Source: Symbiodinium natans
Taxonomy: Eukaryota; Sar; Dinophyceae; Suessiales; Symbiodiniaceae
Length of the DNA: 52,500 bases
NCBI GenBank assembly: GCA_905221605.1
Contig: CAJNDS010002705.1
Location: 92,501-145,000 of the forward strand
Direction of reading: 5' to 3'
A model generated the notes under the pieces. The model was not told the origin of the DNA, did no database searches, and saw only the letters and a program-made list of their open reading frames with translations. Positions within the stretch are counted from its first letter, which is position 1. Each line of letters starts with the position of its first letter. Position numbers and translations under genes: made by a program. This document shows positions 40,701-44,191 of this stretch, in pieces.

Positions 40701-42425
40701 GTCAAGAAGCTCCAGCTTGTTTAGGGTTCAGGGTTTAGGGCCCGGATAGAGCAAAACCGACCCTTCAACCCGAAGCCCCCAACCCCCCCCCCCCCTCCCT
40801 TAATGGCAGATTTCCAAGGTCGGAACCGTGAGCCCTTTGTGTGGTCCCTTACCCTTGTTTCTAGGGATCCGAAGTATGGGGTCCTTATGATGTATAGTGC
40901 ATACAAAGGGTTTAGGGTTTAGGGTTATGGGCACTGAATGTGGTCCCTTGCCTCCTCGACAAGGTTCTGAAGTATGAGCCCTTGGGTTGTAATAGGGTAT
41001 GTTTTTTTTTTTTTTTCTAGGGTGTCCCCTTTTAAGGGCACAGATTAAGGGACCATGTATCTACCCGAAGAATATGGCAAGGGCCTAAACCCTAAACCCT
41101 AAACCCTAAACCCTAAACCCCAAACCCTAAGCCCTAAACCCTAAACCCTAAACCCTCAACCCCAAACCCTAAACCCTAAACCCTAAACCCCAAAACCTAA
41201 ACCCCAAACGTTAGACCCTAAACAAGGCACCCAACATCGAGGGCCTCATACTTGGAACCTGAGAATCTTCTGCCAGGCAGCTAGATTCAGACTTCGACGA
41301 GAAGGTGGACATGGAAGAGCATCTTGGCAAGACCCTAAACCCTAAACCCTAAACCCTCAACCCCAAACCCTAAACCCCAAAGCCCAAAGCCCAAACCCTA
41401 ACCCCCCCCCCCCCCCCCCCCCCCCCTCCCCCACTCCCCACTCTCAGGGTTTCTCAAGACACACAAACCCGCTGAAGAACCCCACTTGGAGTTTCGGGGC
41501 ACTTATAACACCAATTTTCACGTATGACCCCTAAGTAATCTAAGTAGGTTACATGTAGTACTCTCGAAGTAAACCCTAAACAGGGGTTAAGTGGCTCAAG
41601 GGCTTTGTGGTGGTTTGGGTTTGTAGGGTTTAGCGCTTAGCGTGGACGGGTTTGAGTTTGATTTAGGGTTTCGAGCTTAGGCTACATGACTTTCCTGCCG
41701 TCCGCTTCCAGACCTCCCAGCAGGTGAAAGTCCCTAAACATGAACTTGCTAGGACCCTGAGTAGGCCCCCCTTGCCTTTTTTAGGGTTTAGGTCCCCCAA
41801 AAAGCCGCCTACAAGCGAGCCTTCTAAGCCGCCTGTGCGACCTTTAAACAAAAGAAGGGTATTCCCAGGTTCCCAAAGAGCCCCATACAGAGCAGAGTAT
41901 ACCTTAAATGATAGAGGGACCCTTACAATGATTGAAGGCATACTCCTTTGTTAAGAAATGTCGTGCTTTACTCGTGGGTGTAGGTTGGCATGTCTGCGTA
42001 GCCACATTGAGAGGACTCTCACCCTCCAGACCGGTCCTTATAGGCAATAGGGTGTAGGCCTTATCCATCTTAGAGTAGTTACATGGTCCCTTAGTACGGT
42101 CCTTAAAAGGGGACCCCGTATGTGCCCCGTATATACCCTACACAAATTAAGAGCCCATACATGAGAACCCTTCAAGGGGGGTAAGGGACCATGTTAAGGG
42201 CCCATGGACCTACCCTAGGAGTTTAAGGGAGCGCTTGTCATAGGAGACCTTGTGATCAAAGGGACCTGGACCAGAACAGCCTGCTGTGTTGATGGCGTGG
42301 ATTTGACTTCCTTCTTCAGCCAGGGAGCGGCTTCCTTGCCTGAGACCCTAAGCCGCCTGGCCGTCTGCCAAATGGTCTCCTTGCTGCTCAAGCCAGTGGT
42401 TCGCTCGCACCCAGCAGACGTGTGA
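10349..42425 (+). CDS. CDPK-like (pseudo)kinase with four EF-hands, 28-exon model
   Basis: Spliced gene. The modelled exons are 10349-10391, 11262-11319, 12121-12167, 12630-12648, 13856-13921, 14051-14057, 15517-15560, 17690-17723, 20638-20697, 21427-21495, 23535-23600, 25208-25249, 28273-28347, 28925-28993, 30175-30216, 30858-30935, 32865-32909, 33183-33266, 34668-34717, 36455-36505, 37144-37194, 38435-38491, 39543-39593, 40661-40714, 41277-41326, 41681-41723, 42014-42033 and 42262-42425. They total 1539 nt, a multiple of three, and reading phase agrees at every junction. The product has a protein-kinase domain followed by four EF-hands, the CDPK architecture of alveolates and plants, in which calcium binding to the EF-hands relieves autoinhibition. 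The kinase half is degenerate: glycine loop LEDVGFG, HRD read as HLD, DFG read as EAG, alpha-F Asp lost. The lysine, alpha-C Glu, catalytic Asp and APE remain. The loop after alpha-F seems about 20 residues short. No initiator Met was found, so the 5' end is open. Donors are 12 GT, 12 GC and 3 GA; 24 of 28 acceptors are AG|G. Confidence 0.8.
11102..11222 (+). mobile_element. foldback element, family F3 (copies at 20330-20415 and 36207-36318)
   Basis: About 115 bp with partly complementary ends: CTTGGAAG...GACTTAGTAAGTAG at one end and CTACTTAGTA...-like sequence at the other (TACTAAGTAGACTTACTAAGTC). The same unit occurs at about 20330-20415 and 36207-36318, and a relative lies at 343-440. 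It is non-coding, and the size and inverted ends suggest a MITE-like element. Confidence 0.6.
11262..11319 (+). CDS. CDPK-like exon 2: beta-2 to beta-3
   Basis: Acceptor GTCAG|G, donor GC at 11320. It reads ISMSRQRREERFCGDLGA and ends in AA, the first two bases of the putative beta-3 lysine codon, completed by G of exon 3 to give GAKTVPKS. Spacing from the glycine loop to this lysine is normal for the family. The composition is Arg-rich and sequence identity is weak. Confidence 0.58.
12121..12167 (+). CDS. CDPK-like exon 3: beta-3 lysine to alpha-C
   Basis: Acceptor CAGAG|G, donor GC at 12168. It reads (K)TVPKSGIPAEIQPGP. Lys-Thr-Val/Ile-x-Lys after beta-3 is common in CDPKs. The island has a CCCTAAA array directly on its left (11927-12100) and a TTTAGGG array on its right (12205-12285). 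Confidence 0.72.
12476..12590 (+). mobile_element. foldback element, family F2 (copies near 17075, 20849, 34828)
   Basis: The ends read ACTACTATTTGCTTAAGAAC and its complement GTTCTTAAGCAAATAGTAGT, with 60-90 bp between them containing TATAAGGGTAAGATAGGGC. Related copies lie at about 17075-17172, 20849-20930 and 34828-34930. All are in introns of the CDPK-like gene. Confidence 0.62.
12630..12648 (+). CDS. CDPK-like exon 4: alpha-C helix, 19 nt
   Basis: Acceptor GCAG|GC, donor GC at 12649. It encodes DVEKQL and places Glu eight residues before the DHPN motif of exon 5, exactly where the conserved alpha-C Glu sits. The in-frame stop just upstream of the acceptor limits the exon. A foldback element (12476-12590) lies immediately before it. 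Confidence 0.58.
13396..13590 (+). repeat. 195-bp G-tract with single T or other interruptions
   Basis: Runs of G, 4 to 30 long, broken by single T (and a few other bases). It is a strong quadruplex-forming candidate on the + strand, inside the intron between exons 4 and 5. The open frames through it encode Gly/Trp or Pro/Thr only and are not genes. Confidence 0.95.
13742..14034 (-). repeat. two CCCTAAA arrays around exon 5
   Basis: 13742-13850 contains CCCTGAA then CCCTAAA units. 13944-14034 is a cleaner CCCTAAA array, beginning at a head-to-head junction TTTAGGGCCTAAACCC (13938-13955). Confidence 0.93.
13856..13921 (+). CDS. CDPK-like exon 5: alpha-C/beta-4
   Basis: Acceptor AAG|G, donor GTAAGA at 13922. 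It reads LCRLDHPNIVPFREVCEDLR, a textbook kinase beta-4 segment (L-x-H-P-N-I-V-x-F-x-E-V-x-E-D). It was the first unambiguous kinase signal in the window. It leaves in phase 2 with AT. Confidence 0.88.
14051..14057 (+). CDS. CDPK-like exon 6: 7-nt microexon in beta-5
   Basis: The bases CTGGCAC lie between an acceptor TTCACAG and a donor GTCAAA. They complete AT| of exon 5 to Ile and add Trp-His, giving EDLRQIWHVYDWVDGG across exons 5 to 7. That is the correct length and pattern for beta-4/beta-5 and the hinge, and without it exon 5 (phase 2 out) and exon 7 (phase 0 in) do not join. The island has a C-rich array on its left and a G-rich array on its right. Confidence 0.6.
14825..14874 (+). repeat. 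poly-C run of 50
   Basis: An uninterrupted run of 50 C. A G-rich counterpart (runs of 6 to 12 G) starts about 15 bp downstream at 14891-14930, so the two could pair as a hairpin. Run length in the assembly may be unreliable. Confidence 0.95.
15517..15560 (+). CDS. CDPK-like exon 7: hinge and alpha-D
   Basis: Acceptor CTGCAG|G, donor GTCGCC at 15561. It reads VYDWVDGGPLLRNL, matching the hinge motif h-h-x-E-x-x-x-G-G-x-L (here D in place of E). Joined to exon 8 the spacing from Gly-Gly to the alpha-E start is the same as in typical CDPKs. Confidence 0.85.
15621..15867 (+). repeat. TTTAGGTG octamer array, about 30 copies
   Basis: A homogeneous 8-bp variant of the telomere unit (TTTAGGTG) just inside the donor side of the intron after exon 7, with a few TGTAGGTG variants at the end. 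Confidence 0.95.
15868..17575. other. intron interior: decayed G-rich repeats, one F2 element, a GGTGG-rich tract
   Basis: 16090-16640 is unique sequence with open frames on both strands but no motif. 17285-17430 is a GGTGGGAGGTGG-type purine-rich tandem tract. A possible antisense exon at 16857-16914 is listed separately. Otherwise I see no gene. Confidence 0.5.
16857..16914 (-). CDS. candidate antisense exon with kinase catalytic-loop motif
   Basis: The minus strand reads SMLAARARDYSVHGNLKPGK and then has a GTAG donor (16856 downwards) and an upstream CTGAG acceptor. H-G-N-L-K-P is a known variant of the kinase H-R-D-L-K-P loop, found in some divergent or inactive kinases. It lies inside the intron between exons 7 and 8 of the + strand gene. 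A single 58-nt motif hit may be chance; no partner exons were found. Confidence 0.33.
17690..17723 (+). CDS. CDPK-like exon 8: alpha-D/alpha-E linker
   Basis: Acceptor CCCAG|G, donor GA at 17724 (an alternative GT at 17736 would break the phase with exon 9). It reads SMETLRESHLA and continues as FLREILSAL in exon 9, the usual (F/L)-x-E-x(n)-Q-I-L-x-A-L alpha-E entry. C-rich array on the left, G-rich array on the right. Confidence 0.68.
17868..18138 (+). mobile_element. composite repeat: 120-bp foldback plus F6 repeat
   Basis: 17868-17990 has inverted ends TTGCTGTTGGTTAGCAGG / CCTGCTAACCAACAGCAG around a segment with ATACCCTTTAAGG. After a poly-G run (17992-18017), 18027-18138 is a copy of a dispersed 110-bp repeat (F6), seen also at 26941-27055 and 28478-28590. 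The 28365-28590 locus carries both parts as well, so they form one larger unit. Confidence 0.6.
18706..18818. mobile_element. near-perfect 113-bp palindromic element
   Basis: CCCAGAGACTCCAAAA...TTAATTAAGGAATAT...AAATCATA at the left is mirrored at the right, with a loop of about 12 bp (GGAACCCTAAT). A solo end of the same element occurs at about 25029-25064. Confidence 0.8.
18820..19930. other. 1.1-kb unique GC-rich island, no recognised gene
   Basis: It has no telomere-like repeats. Several medium open frames occur on both strands (for example 18829-19095 minus, 19189-19500 minus, 19514-19783 plus), and a TTGTGTCCACAG site at 19217-19229 resembles an acceptor. I recognise no motif. It could be an inserted element or exons of an unknown gene. 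Confidence 0.4.
19790..19843 (+). repeat. (CTGT)n microsatellite
   Basis: About 13 tetranucleotide units at the end of the unique island. Confidence 0.97.
20638..20697 (+). CDS. CDPK-like exon 9: alpha-E and start of the catalytic loop
   Basis: Acceptor CCAG|T (one of four acceptors without AG|G), donor GC at 20698. It reads FLREILSALAAANSFGIHHL. The last H-H-L aligns with V-H-R of the HRD motif, so the Arg position is Leu. The upstream array is CCCTAAA and the downstream array TTTAGGG. Confidence 0.78.
21427..21495 (+). CDS. CDPK-like exon 10: catalytic loop to beta-8
   Basis: Acceptor AAAG|G, donor GTTTAGGG at 21496, formed by a telomere-type unit. It reads DLCLSTLFVITAGTF, then IKASLE. 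Joined to exon 9 the catalytic Asp of HRD is retained, while the K and N of the usual D-L-K-P-x-N become Cys and Thr. Spacing to the DFG position is normal. Confidence 0.72.
21571..21668 (+). repeat. GGGTTGAA octamer array
   Basis: Homogeneous GGGTTGAA units directly after TTTAGGG units on the donor side of the intron after exon 10, then further variants (GGGTTTAA, GGGTTTCA) to 21790. Confidence 0.93.
21882..21963. mobile_element. short foldback element
   Basis: CTAAATTAGGGTCCCTTTTT at one end and its complement AAAAAGGGACCCTAATTTAG at the other, with GGCGGCGGC-type sequence between. The stem is about 25 bp. Confidence 0.65.
22210..22340 (+). repeat. 61-bp tandem duplication
   Basis: A unit with GGTTGGGGTTCCCTTATAAT and GCCAAAAAGGGTACC occurs twice in tandem. 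Diverged relatives lie at about 35670-35765 and 40020-40090. The remainder of 21970-23290 is unique or decayed repeat sequence without a recognised gene. Confidence 0.75.
23296..23527 (-). repeat. CCCTAAA / CCCTAAG array before exon 11
   Basis: About 32 C-rich heptamers ending 8 bp before the acceptor of exon 11, mirrored by G-rich repeats at 23605-23735 right after its donor. Confidence 0.95.
23535..23600 (+). CDS. CDPK-like exon 11: DFG region and activation segment
   Basis: Acceptor TTCAG|G, donor GTGGTT at 23601. It reads AGYLLPLVSCREVSKSNK, then PGSQ. With the previous Glu the DFG triplet becomes EAG, a change expected to impair magnesium binding. A GC donor at 23590 joined to AG|G at 25210 would give a loop length closer to typical CDPKs; both versions stay in frame. 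Confidence 0.65.
24305..24656 (-). repeat. CCCTAAA array, about 290 bp
   Basis: One of the longest and cleanest arrays, in the intron between exons 11 and 12. The surroundings (23740-24300, 24660-25180) hold G-rich decayed repeats, a T/G homopolymer run (24903-24939) and no recognised gene. Confidence 0.95.
25208..25249 (+). CDS. CDPK-like exon 12: APE motif
   Basis: Donor GTCAAG at 25250; acceptor AAG|A at 25207, or AG|G at 25209 with the alternative donor of exon 11. It reads RHYYCAPEVFYTHN, an intact Y-x-A-P-E-V substrate-loop anchor. It is flanked by G-rich repeats on both sides. Confidence 0.85.
25312..25406 (+). repeat. 46-bp tandem duplication of decayed telomere-like sequence
   Basis: The unit AGGGCTTTAGGGAGTTTAGG followed by GTTTGGGGTTTC occurs twice just after exon 12. 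Confidence 0.8.
25485..25637. mobile_element. foldback element, family F1, copy 1
   Basis: The termini ACTTGAAGGTTCATGGTACT and its complement AGTACCATGAACCTTCAAGT extend into about 70-bp complementary arms with a short centre near CCTAAAGGGCCTTATAGG. It is non-coding. It is one of at least four near-full copies in the window and sits in the intron after exon 12. Confidence 0.85.
26941..27055 (+). repeat. dispersed 110-bp repeat, family F6
   Basis: It starts GGCTTTCTTCTGGCTGGCTC and has the core TTTTGTGTTTTTGTA...GTAGAAAC and the end TTAGGAGGGTTTCAGAAGTC. Copies at 18027-18138 and 28478-28590 are about 85-90 percent identical by eye. The T-rich core ending in TAG|AAAC looks like a splice acceptor. 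Confidence 0.75.
27492..27661 (+). repeat. GGGTTCTTA nonamer array, about 19 copies
   Basis: A homogeneous 9-bp variant of the telomere unit. The open frame through it (Gly-Phe-Leu repeated) is a by-product of the 9-bp period. Confidence 0.97.
28273..28347 (+). CDS. CDPK-like exon 13: alpha-F
   Basis: Acceptor ACAG|G, donor GA at 28348. It reads ELSKRVQRAIWSFGVEFAEC, then SFILK. The D-x-W-S-x-G-V motif is recognisable as A-I-W-S-F-G-V, so the structural alpha-F Asp is replaced. A dispersed 110-bp repeat (28478-28590) sits in the next intron. Confidence 0.75.
28683..28906 (-). repeat. CCCTCAA then CCCTAAA array before exon 14
   Basis: A block of about 13 CCCTCAA units (28701-28790) is followed by CCCTAAA units up to 18 bp before the acceptor of exon 14. 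Confidence 0.95.
28925..28993 (+). CDS. CDPK-like exon 14: alpha-G region
   Basis: Acceptor ACAAG|G. It reads DCIEEMMKVPWRSLARHG and stays open to a GT donor at 28994; a GC donor at 28967 is also possible. The pattern E-x-I/M-x(n)-W-x-S-L resembles the alpha-G segment of CDPKs, but the usual PF loop between alpha-F and alpha-G is missing, so either the protein is shortened or a small exon in 28348-28924 was not found. Confidence 0.58.
29137..29600 (+). other. 460-bp GC-rich island, possible exons
   Basis: It is open in one + frame throughout and partly in two others. At 29217-29290, after GAG|G, the frame reads DWLHRTCLLQQLC, then NLLSRPSETRAS, which faintly resembles the alpha-H/alpha-I part of a kinase and competes with the tentative exon at 30175-30216. 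No firm call. Confidence 0.3.
30175..30216 (+). CDS. CDPK-like exon 15 (tentative): alpha-H
   Basis: Acceptor CCAG|G, donor GC at 30217, phase 0 on both sides, which fits its neighbours. It reads AEYRHLLPPAHLRG, resembling A-x-x-L-x-x-L-L-x-x-D-P-x-x-R of alpha-H. The similarity is weak, and a rival candidate is the island 29217-29290. Confidence 0.36.
30448..30657 (+). CDS. candidate Cys/Trp-rich exon, unknown protein
   Basis: The island has an open + frame between a TGA (30445) and a TAG (30658) with coding-like codon use: WHCASCSAYGDFLRHCC, then CDWWRARDLLFKDTKLW and QRNAEWTRLANF. Spaced Cys/His could form a zinc-binding knuckle. It lies in the intron before exon 16. No clear AG|G acceptor gives this frame, so it may be a relic of another gene or element. 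A second + frame is also open. Confidence 0.33.
30858..30935 (+). CDS. CDPK-like exon 16: alpha-I, end of kinase domain
   Basis: Acceptor GGAG|G, donor GTTGAA at 30936. It reads DSKLSILALQQLEAFLDHD, then HCALASK, matching the R-x-(S/T)-x-x-x-A-L-x-H-x-W/F-L end of kinase domains. The conserved Arg is missing. C-rich array on the left, G-rich array on the right. Confidence 0.7.
31184..31760 (+). repeat. degenerate minisatellite based on CTTGGG
   Basis: CACTTGGG-like words recur every 8-12 bp (for example 31197, 31229, 31253, 31346), with unique bases between. Two + frames and one - frame are open because of this, with no codon preference, so I treat it as decayed tandem repeat. From 31760 to 32640 I see unique sequence with no recognised gene. 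Confidence 0.55.
32640..32850 (-). repeat. CCCTAAA array before exon 17
   Basis: C-rich array (first variants CCTTAAA, CCCCAAA, then clean CCCTAAA) ending about 12 bp before the acceptor of exon 17. A G-rich array starts at 32952 after that exon. Confidence 0.95.
32865..32909 (+). CDS. CDPK-like exon 17: junction segment
   Basis: Acceptor CCCAG|G, donor GTTTTT at 32910, phase 0/0. It reads VAEQPRMVVGHQKKK. In CDPKs a basic autoinhibitory junction lies between the kinase and EF-hand regions; position, charge and phase fit. The flanking arrays are C-rich on the left and G-rich on the right. Confidence 0.52.
33183..33266 (+). CDS. CDPK-like exon 18: junction to EF-hand 1
   Basis: Acceptor ATCAG|A, donor GC at 33267. 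It reads NALPQMARILTDTGLTQKTY, then AQLEKMFK, matching L-x-x-x-A-x-x-h-x-x-x-L-x-x-x-x-x-x-x-L-x-x-x-F in front of EF-hand 1. The donor must be the GC, because it gives MFKGLDKNGDGSI with exon 19. Confidence 0.82.
33460..33735 (-). repeat. CCCTAAA array, about 275 bp
   Basis: A clean C-rich array in the intron between exons 18 and 19. 33740-34120 has no recognised gene (AATCCCC-rich degenerate repeats at 33950-34080). Confidence 0.95.
34668..34717 (+). CDS. CDPK-like exon 19: EF-hand 1 loop
   Basis: Acceptor CCGAG|G, donor GC at 34718 (phase 2). It reads GLDKNGDGSISALELE. The loop D-K-N-G-D-G-S-I-S-A-L-E has all canonical calcium ligands (positions 1, 3, 5 and 12, Gly at 6, Ile at 8). Confidence 0.93.
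36332..36440 (-). repeat. CCCTAAA array before exon 20
   Basis: About 15 clean heptamers ending 14 bp before the acceptor. The G-rich partner array at 36545-36660 follows the exon. A further C-rich array at 36790-36908 precedes exon 21. Confidence 0.95.
36455..36505 (+). CDS. CDPK-like exon 20: EF1 exit helix to EF2 entry helix
   Basis: Acceptor CCAG|G, donor GA at 36506 (GACCTCC). It reads LGLSAIQRADVIRVLD and ends with AG of an Arg codon. The GA donor is forced: the next exon starts with G and gives D-R-N-G-N-G. C-rich array on the left, G-rich array on the right. Confidence 0.87.
37144..37194 (+). CDS. CDPK-like exon 21: EF-hand 2 loop
   Basis: Acceptor CGCAG|G after a pyrimidine-rich stretch, donor GC at 37195. 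It reads NGNGQLDISEFMSAVV. The loop D-R-N-G-N-G-Q-L-D-I-S-E is canonical. With the GC donor the distance from this Glu to the Asp of EF-hand 3 is 24 residues, as in typical CDPKs. Confidence 0.92.
37267..37413. mobile_element. foldback element, F1 relative
   Basis: Termini CTTGGAGGTTCATGGTAC and GTAACCATGAACCTCCAAG, with arms containing TAACCCAGTCATGACTG and CAGCTATAGTTGGGTAC. More diverged relatives lie at 11520-11642, 26038-26265 and 37990-38193; the last two have telomere-like units inside them. Confidence 0.72.
37715..37956. mobile_element. foldback element, family F1, copy 2 with a duplicated left arm
   Basis: The left arm occurs twice in direct orientation (37715-37798 and 37803-37890) before a single right arm ending at 37956. 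This looks like one copy inserted into, or slipped within, another. Confidence 0.82.
38435..38491 (+). CDS. CDPK-like exon 22: EF2-EF3 linker
   Basis: Acceptor TAAG|G, donor GC at 38492. It reads LEHATDEKLIQTVFNNID and ends with AG of an Arg codon, the entry helix of EF-hand 3. A CCCTAAA array follows directly, an exception to the usual G-rich right flank. Confidence 0.87.
39205..39470 (-). repeat. CCCTAAA / CCCTGAA array before exon 23
   Basis: CCCTAAA units enclose a homogeneous block of about 12 CCCTGAA units (39315-39401). A G-rich array (39603-39665) follows exon 23. Confidence 0.95.
39543..39593 (+). CDS. CDPK-like exon 23: EF-hand 3 loop
   Basis: Acceptor AGAG|G, donor GTGCCC at 39594. 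It reads NSDSRLTKKEVISLLR. The loop D-R-N-S-D-S-R-L-T-K-K-E keeps ligand positions 1, 3, 5 and 12; the usual Gly at 6 is Ser. Its intron splits the same codon (position 2 of the loop, phase 2) as in EF-hand 2. Confidence 0.9.
40208..40353. mobile_element. diverged foldback element
   Basis: CTAAGAATAAATTCAACACACC at the left pairs with GGTATGTTGAATATTTCTTAG at the right, about 145 bp in all. It lies in the intron before exon 24. Confidence 0.55.
40661..40714 (+). CDS. CDPK-like exon 24: EF3-EF4 linker
   Basis: Acceptor GAAG|G, donor GC at 40715. It reads YSGSLEVKDASKFVKKLQ, the amphipathic linker leading to EF-hand 4. The linker is about five residues longer than in plant CDPKs. G-rich repeats follow. 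Confidence 0.78.
41277..41326 (+). CDS. CDPK-like exon 25: EF-hand 4 loop
   Basis: Acceptor CCAG|G, donor GC at 41327. It reads QLDSDFDEKVDMEEHL. The loop D-S-D-F-D-E-K-V-D-M-E-E keeps Asp at 1, 3 and 5 and Glu at 12, but Glu replaces Gly at 6 and His follows where Phe is usual, so calcium affinity may be lower. Confidence 0.87.
41681..41723 (+). CDS. CDPK-like exon 26: C-terminal tail
   Basis: Acceptor TTAG|G, donor GTGAAA at 41724. It reads YMTFLPSASRPPS. Phases agree with exons 25 and 27. It lies beyond the EF-hands, and no family motif helps. Confidence 0.6.
42014..42033 (+). CDS. CDPK-like exon 27 (tentative), 20 nt
   Basis: Acceptor AGAG|G, donor GTCCTT at 42034. It encodes TLTLQT and is placed here because exon 26 leaves in phase 2 and exon 28 needs one base before GG. 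Other short exons could do the same job. Confidence 0.42.
42262..42425 (+). CDS. CDPK-like exon 28: last coding exon with TGA stop
   Basis: Acceptor AAAG|GG. It is open for 54 codons, including CVDGVDLTSFFSQGAASLPE and MVSLLLKPVVRSHPADV, and ends at TGA 42423-42425. It is the longest exon of the model and the only one ending in a stop, as expected for a terminal exon. No AATAAA was sought, because dinoflagellates do not use it reliably. Confidence 0.72.
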
Positions 42426-43280
42426 TTTTGTTGGAGGGTCGCAGAGTAGATGTCCCCTTGAGGAAGGGATCTTCCTTAAGTCGACGTAAAGGATCCCTTG
42501 TTCTAATTTAACTGTATATTCCTTCAGTCATACTAAGGGAATCCCTTTGTCATGGTCCATTCCTTAAATAAGAGGGGGGGTCTAGGGTCCATTCCTTAAA
42601 TTAAGAGGGTCTAGGGTCCATTCCTTAATTATAAATGGGGTCTAGAGGGGCTCTCTGGGACTTTTGCGGACCGCCTCCCTACCATCCCTGGACAGCCGAG
42701 CCATGGCGGGCGGAAGCCAGATGCCGAAGGCTACCTTGTGGGAGCTTGTGGGTTCGGTGCCCTTAAACTCTCGACCCTGCAGGCCCTAAACCCTAAACCC
42801 GAAATCCAAAAAACACTAAACCCGAGTTCCTAAACCCTAAGCCCTACACCCTAAACCCTAGACCCTAAACCCCTCGACCCTAGACCCAAATCGACCGTAC
42901 GCCCCAAGCCCACGGAATCGGGACCTTAAGGAGAAAGTTTTAGGGGTTGGGGTTGAGGGTTTGGGGTTTCATTGAAAGTATTAAGGGTTCAGGTCCGGGG
43001 AAGTTTCGAGGAGTTTCGAGGAGTTTTCGTTTTTGGATTCTTTTTCATAATTTCAAGTTACAGGGGTTTGAGGGTTTAGGGAGTTTGGGGTTTAGGGTTC
43101 AAGGTGGGGCGCGGTGGCTGTGGCTGTAGCTTGACCTCCCTAAGCTGGCACTTGTTCGTCTTCTTGGCGTTCCTAGGCCCTTTGAATATCAAGCTGCCAA
43201 ATACGACAGCTTGCTTACACAAGGGGATCCCAGATATACCTGGGGGGGCGCATGACTCGCTTTGGGAAGCAGGTGTTTGT
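42426..43280. other. downstream of the CDPK-like gene, no gene recognised
   Basis: 42555-42650 holds three diverged copies of a unit with GGTCCATTCCTTAAATTAAG and GGGGTCTAG. The rest is unique or decayed telomere-like sequence. No polyadenylation signal is claimed. Confidence 0.5.
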
Positions 43281-43284
43281 CTCT

Positions 43285-43438
43285 GCTTGAAGGTTCATGG
43301 TACTTACTAACCAATTATAACTGTACTTAGAACCCTACTTATCATACCCCTAAAAGGGCCTTATAGGGGTTATCCCCATTATCAGTAGGGTTATAAGCCC
43401 GGCTATAATTGGTTAGTAAGTACCATGAACCTTCAAGT
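43285..43438. mobile_element. foldback element, family F1, copy 3
   Basis: The same termini and arms as copy 1, 154 bp. About 300 bp further on lies copy 4. Confidence 0.85.
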
Positions 43439-43731
43439 GTTGGCTGGCGTGTTCCACGCTGGCCTCGGCCCCAAAGCCCAGGCTTTGCAAGAGAAACCTT
43501 CACGGCTGGCTTTCAGCAGAGGGTGTTATTCCTAGGTAGGGTAAGGAGGACCCTTTTGAAGGGAACCCTTTTCAATCCTCTTCGGGCTCTCTTAAACAGG
43601 GAGCCTTATTCAGAGGGTCTATATCCCCAAGCAGGGTTTCGAATCCTAAACCCTTGCCTCCCTGAACCTGGCGTTTGTAGGTTTTGTTCATAGTATCGTC
43701 ATTTGGGGGAGGGTGGAGTGGGTGGGGTGTT

Positions 43732-43879
43732 ACTTGAAGGTTCATGGTACTTACTAACCAATTATAACTGTACTTATAACCCTACTTCTAATACCCCGGC
43801 CTTATAGGGGTTATCCCAATTATAAGTAAGGTCATAAGCCCAGTTATAATTGGTTAGTAAGTGCCACGAACCTTCAAGT
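43732..43879. mobile_element. foldback element, family F1, copy 4
   Basis: Same termini and arms as copy 1, with a shortened centre (148 bp) and a few substitutions in the right end. Confidence 0.83.
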
Positions 43880-43917
43880 AGGGTTTAGGATTTAGGGGGA
43901 GTCTTGGGTGCCCGCAG

Positions 43918-43976
43918 GACATCGAGGCTCGGATAAGAGCCTTGCCGGGAAACAACTTGTGCCTGGAGCTCGGGGG
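43918..43976 (+). CDS. candidate exon of a downstream gene
   Basis: Acceptor CCCGCAG|G and donor GT at 43977 bracket DIEARIRALPGNNLCLELG in phase 0. Composition is coding-like. I do not recognise the protein. It lies 1.5 kb beyond the stop of the CDPK-like gene, so it would belong to another gene on the same strand; unidirectional gene runs are common in dinoflagellates. Confidence 0.42.
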
Positions 43977-44014
43977 GTTGGCCGTCTTTATACGCATGCA
44001 GGCATGGCATGACG

Positions 44015-44030
44015 TACACACACACACACC

Positions 44031-44111
<81 letters not shown>

Positions 44112-44132
44112 ACCCACCCACCCACCCACCCA

Positions 44133-44191
<59 letters not shown>

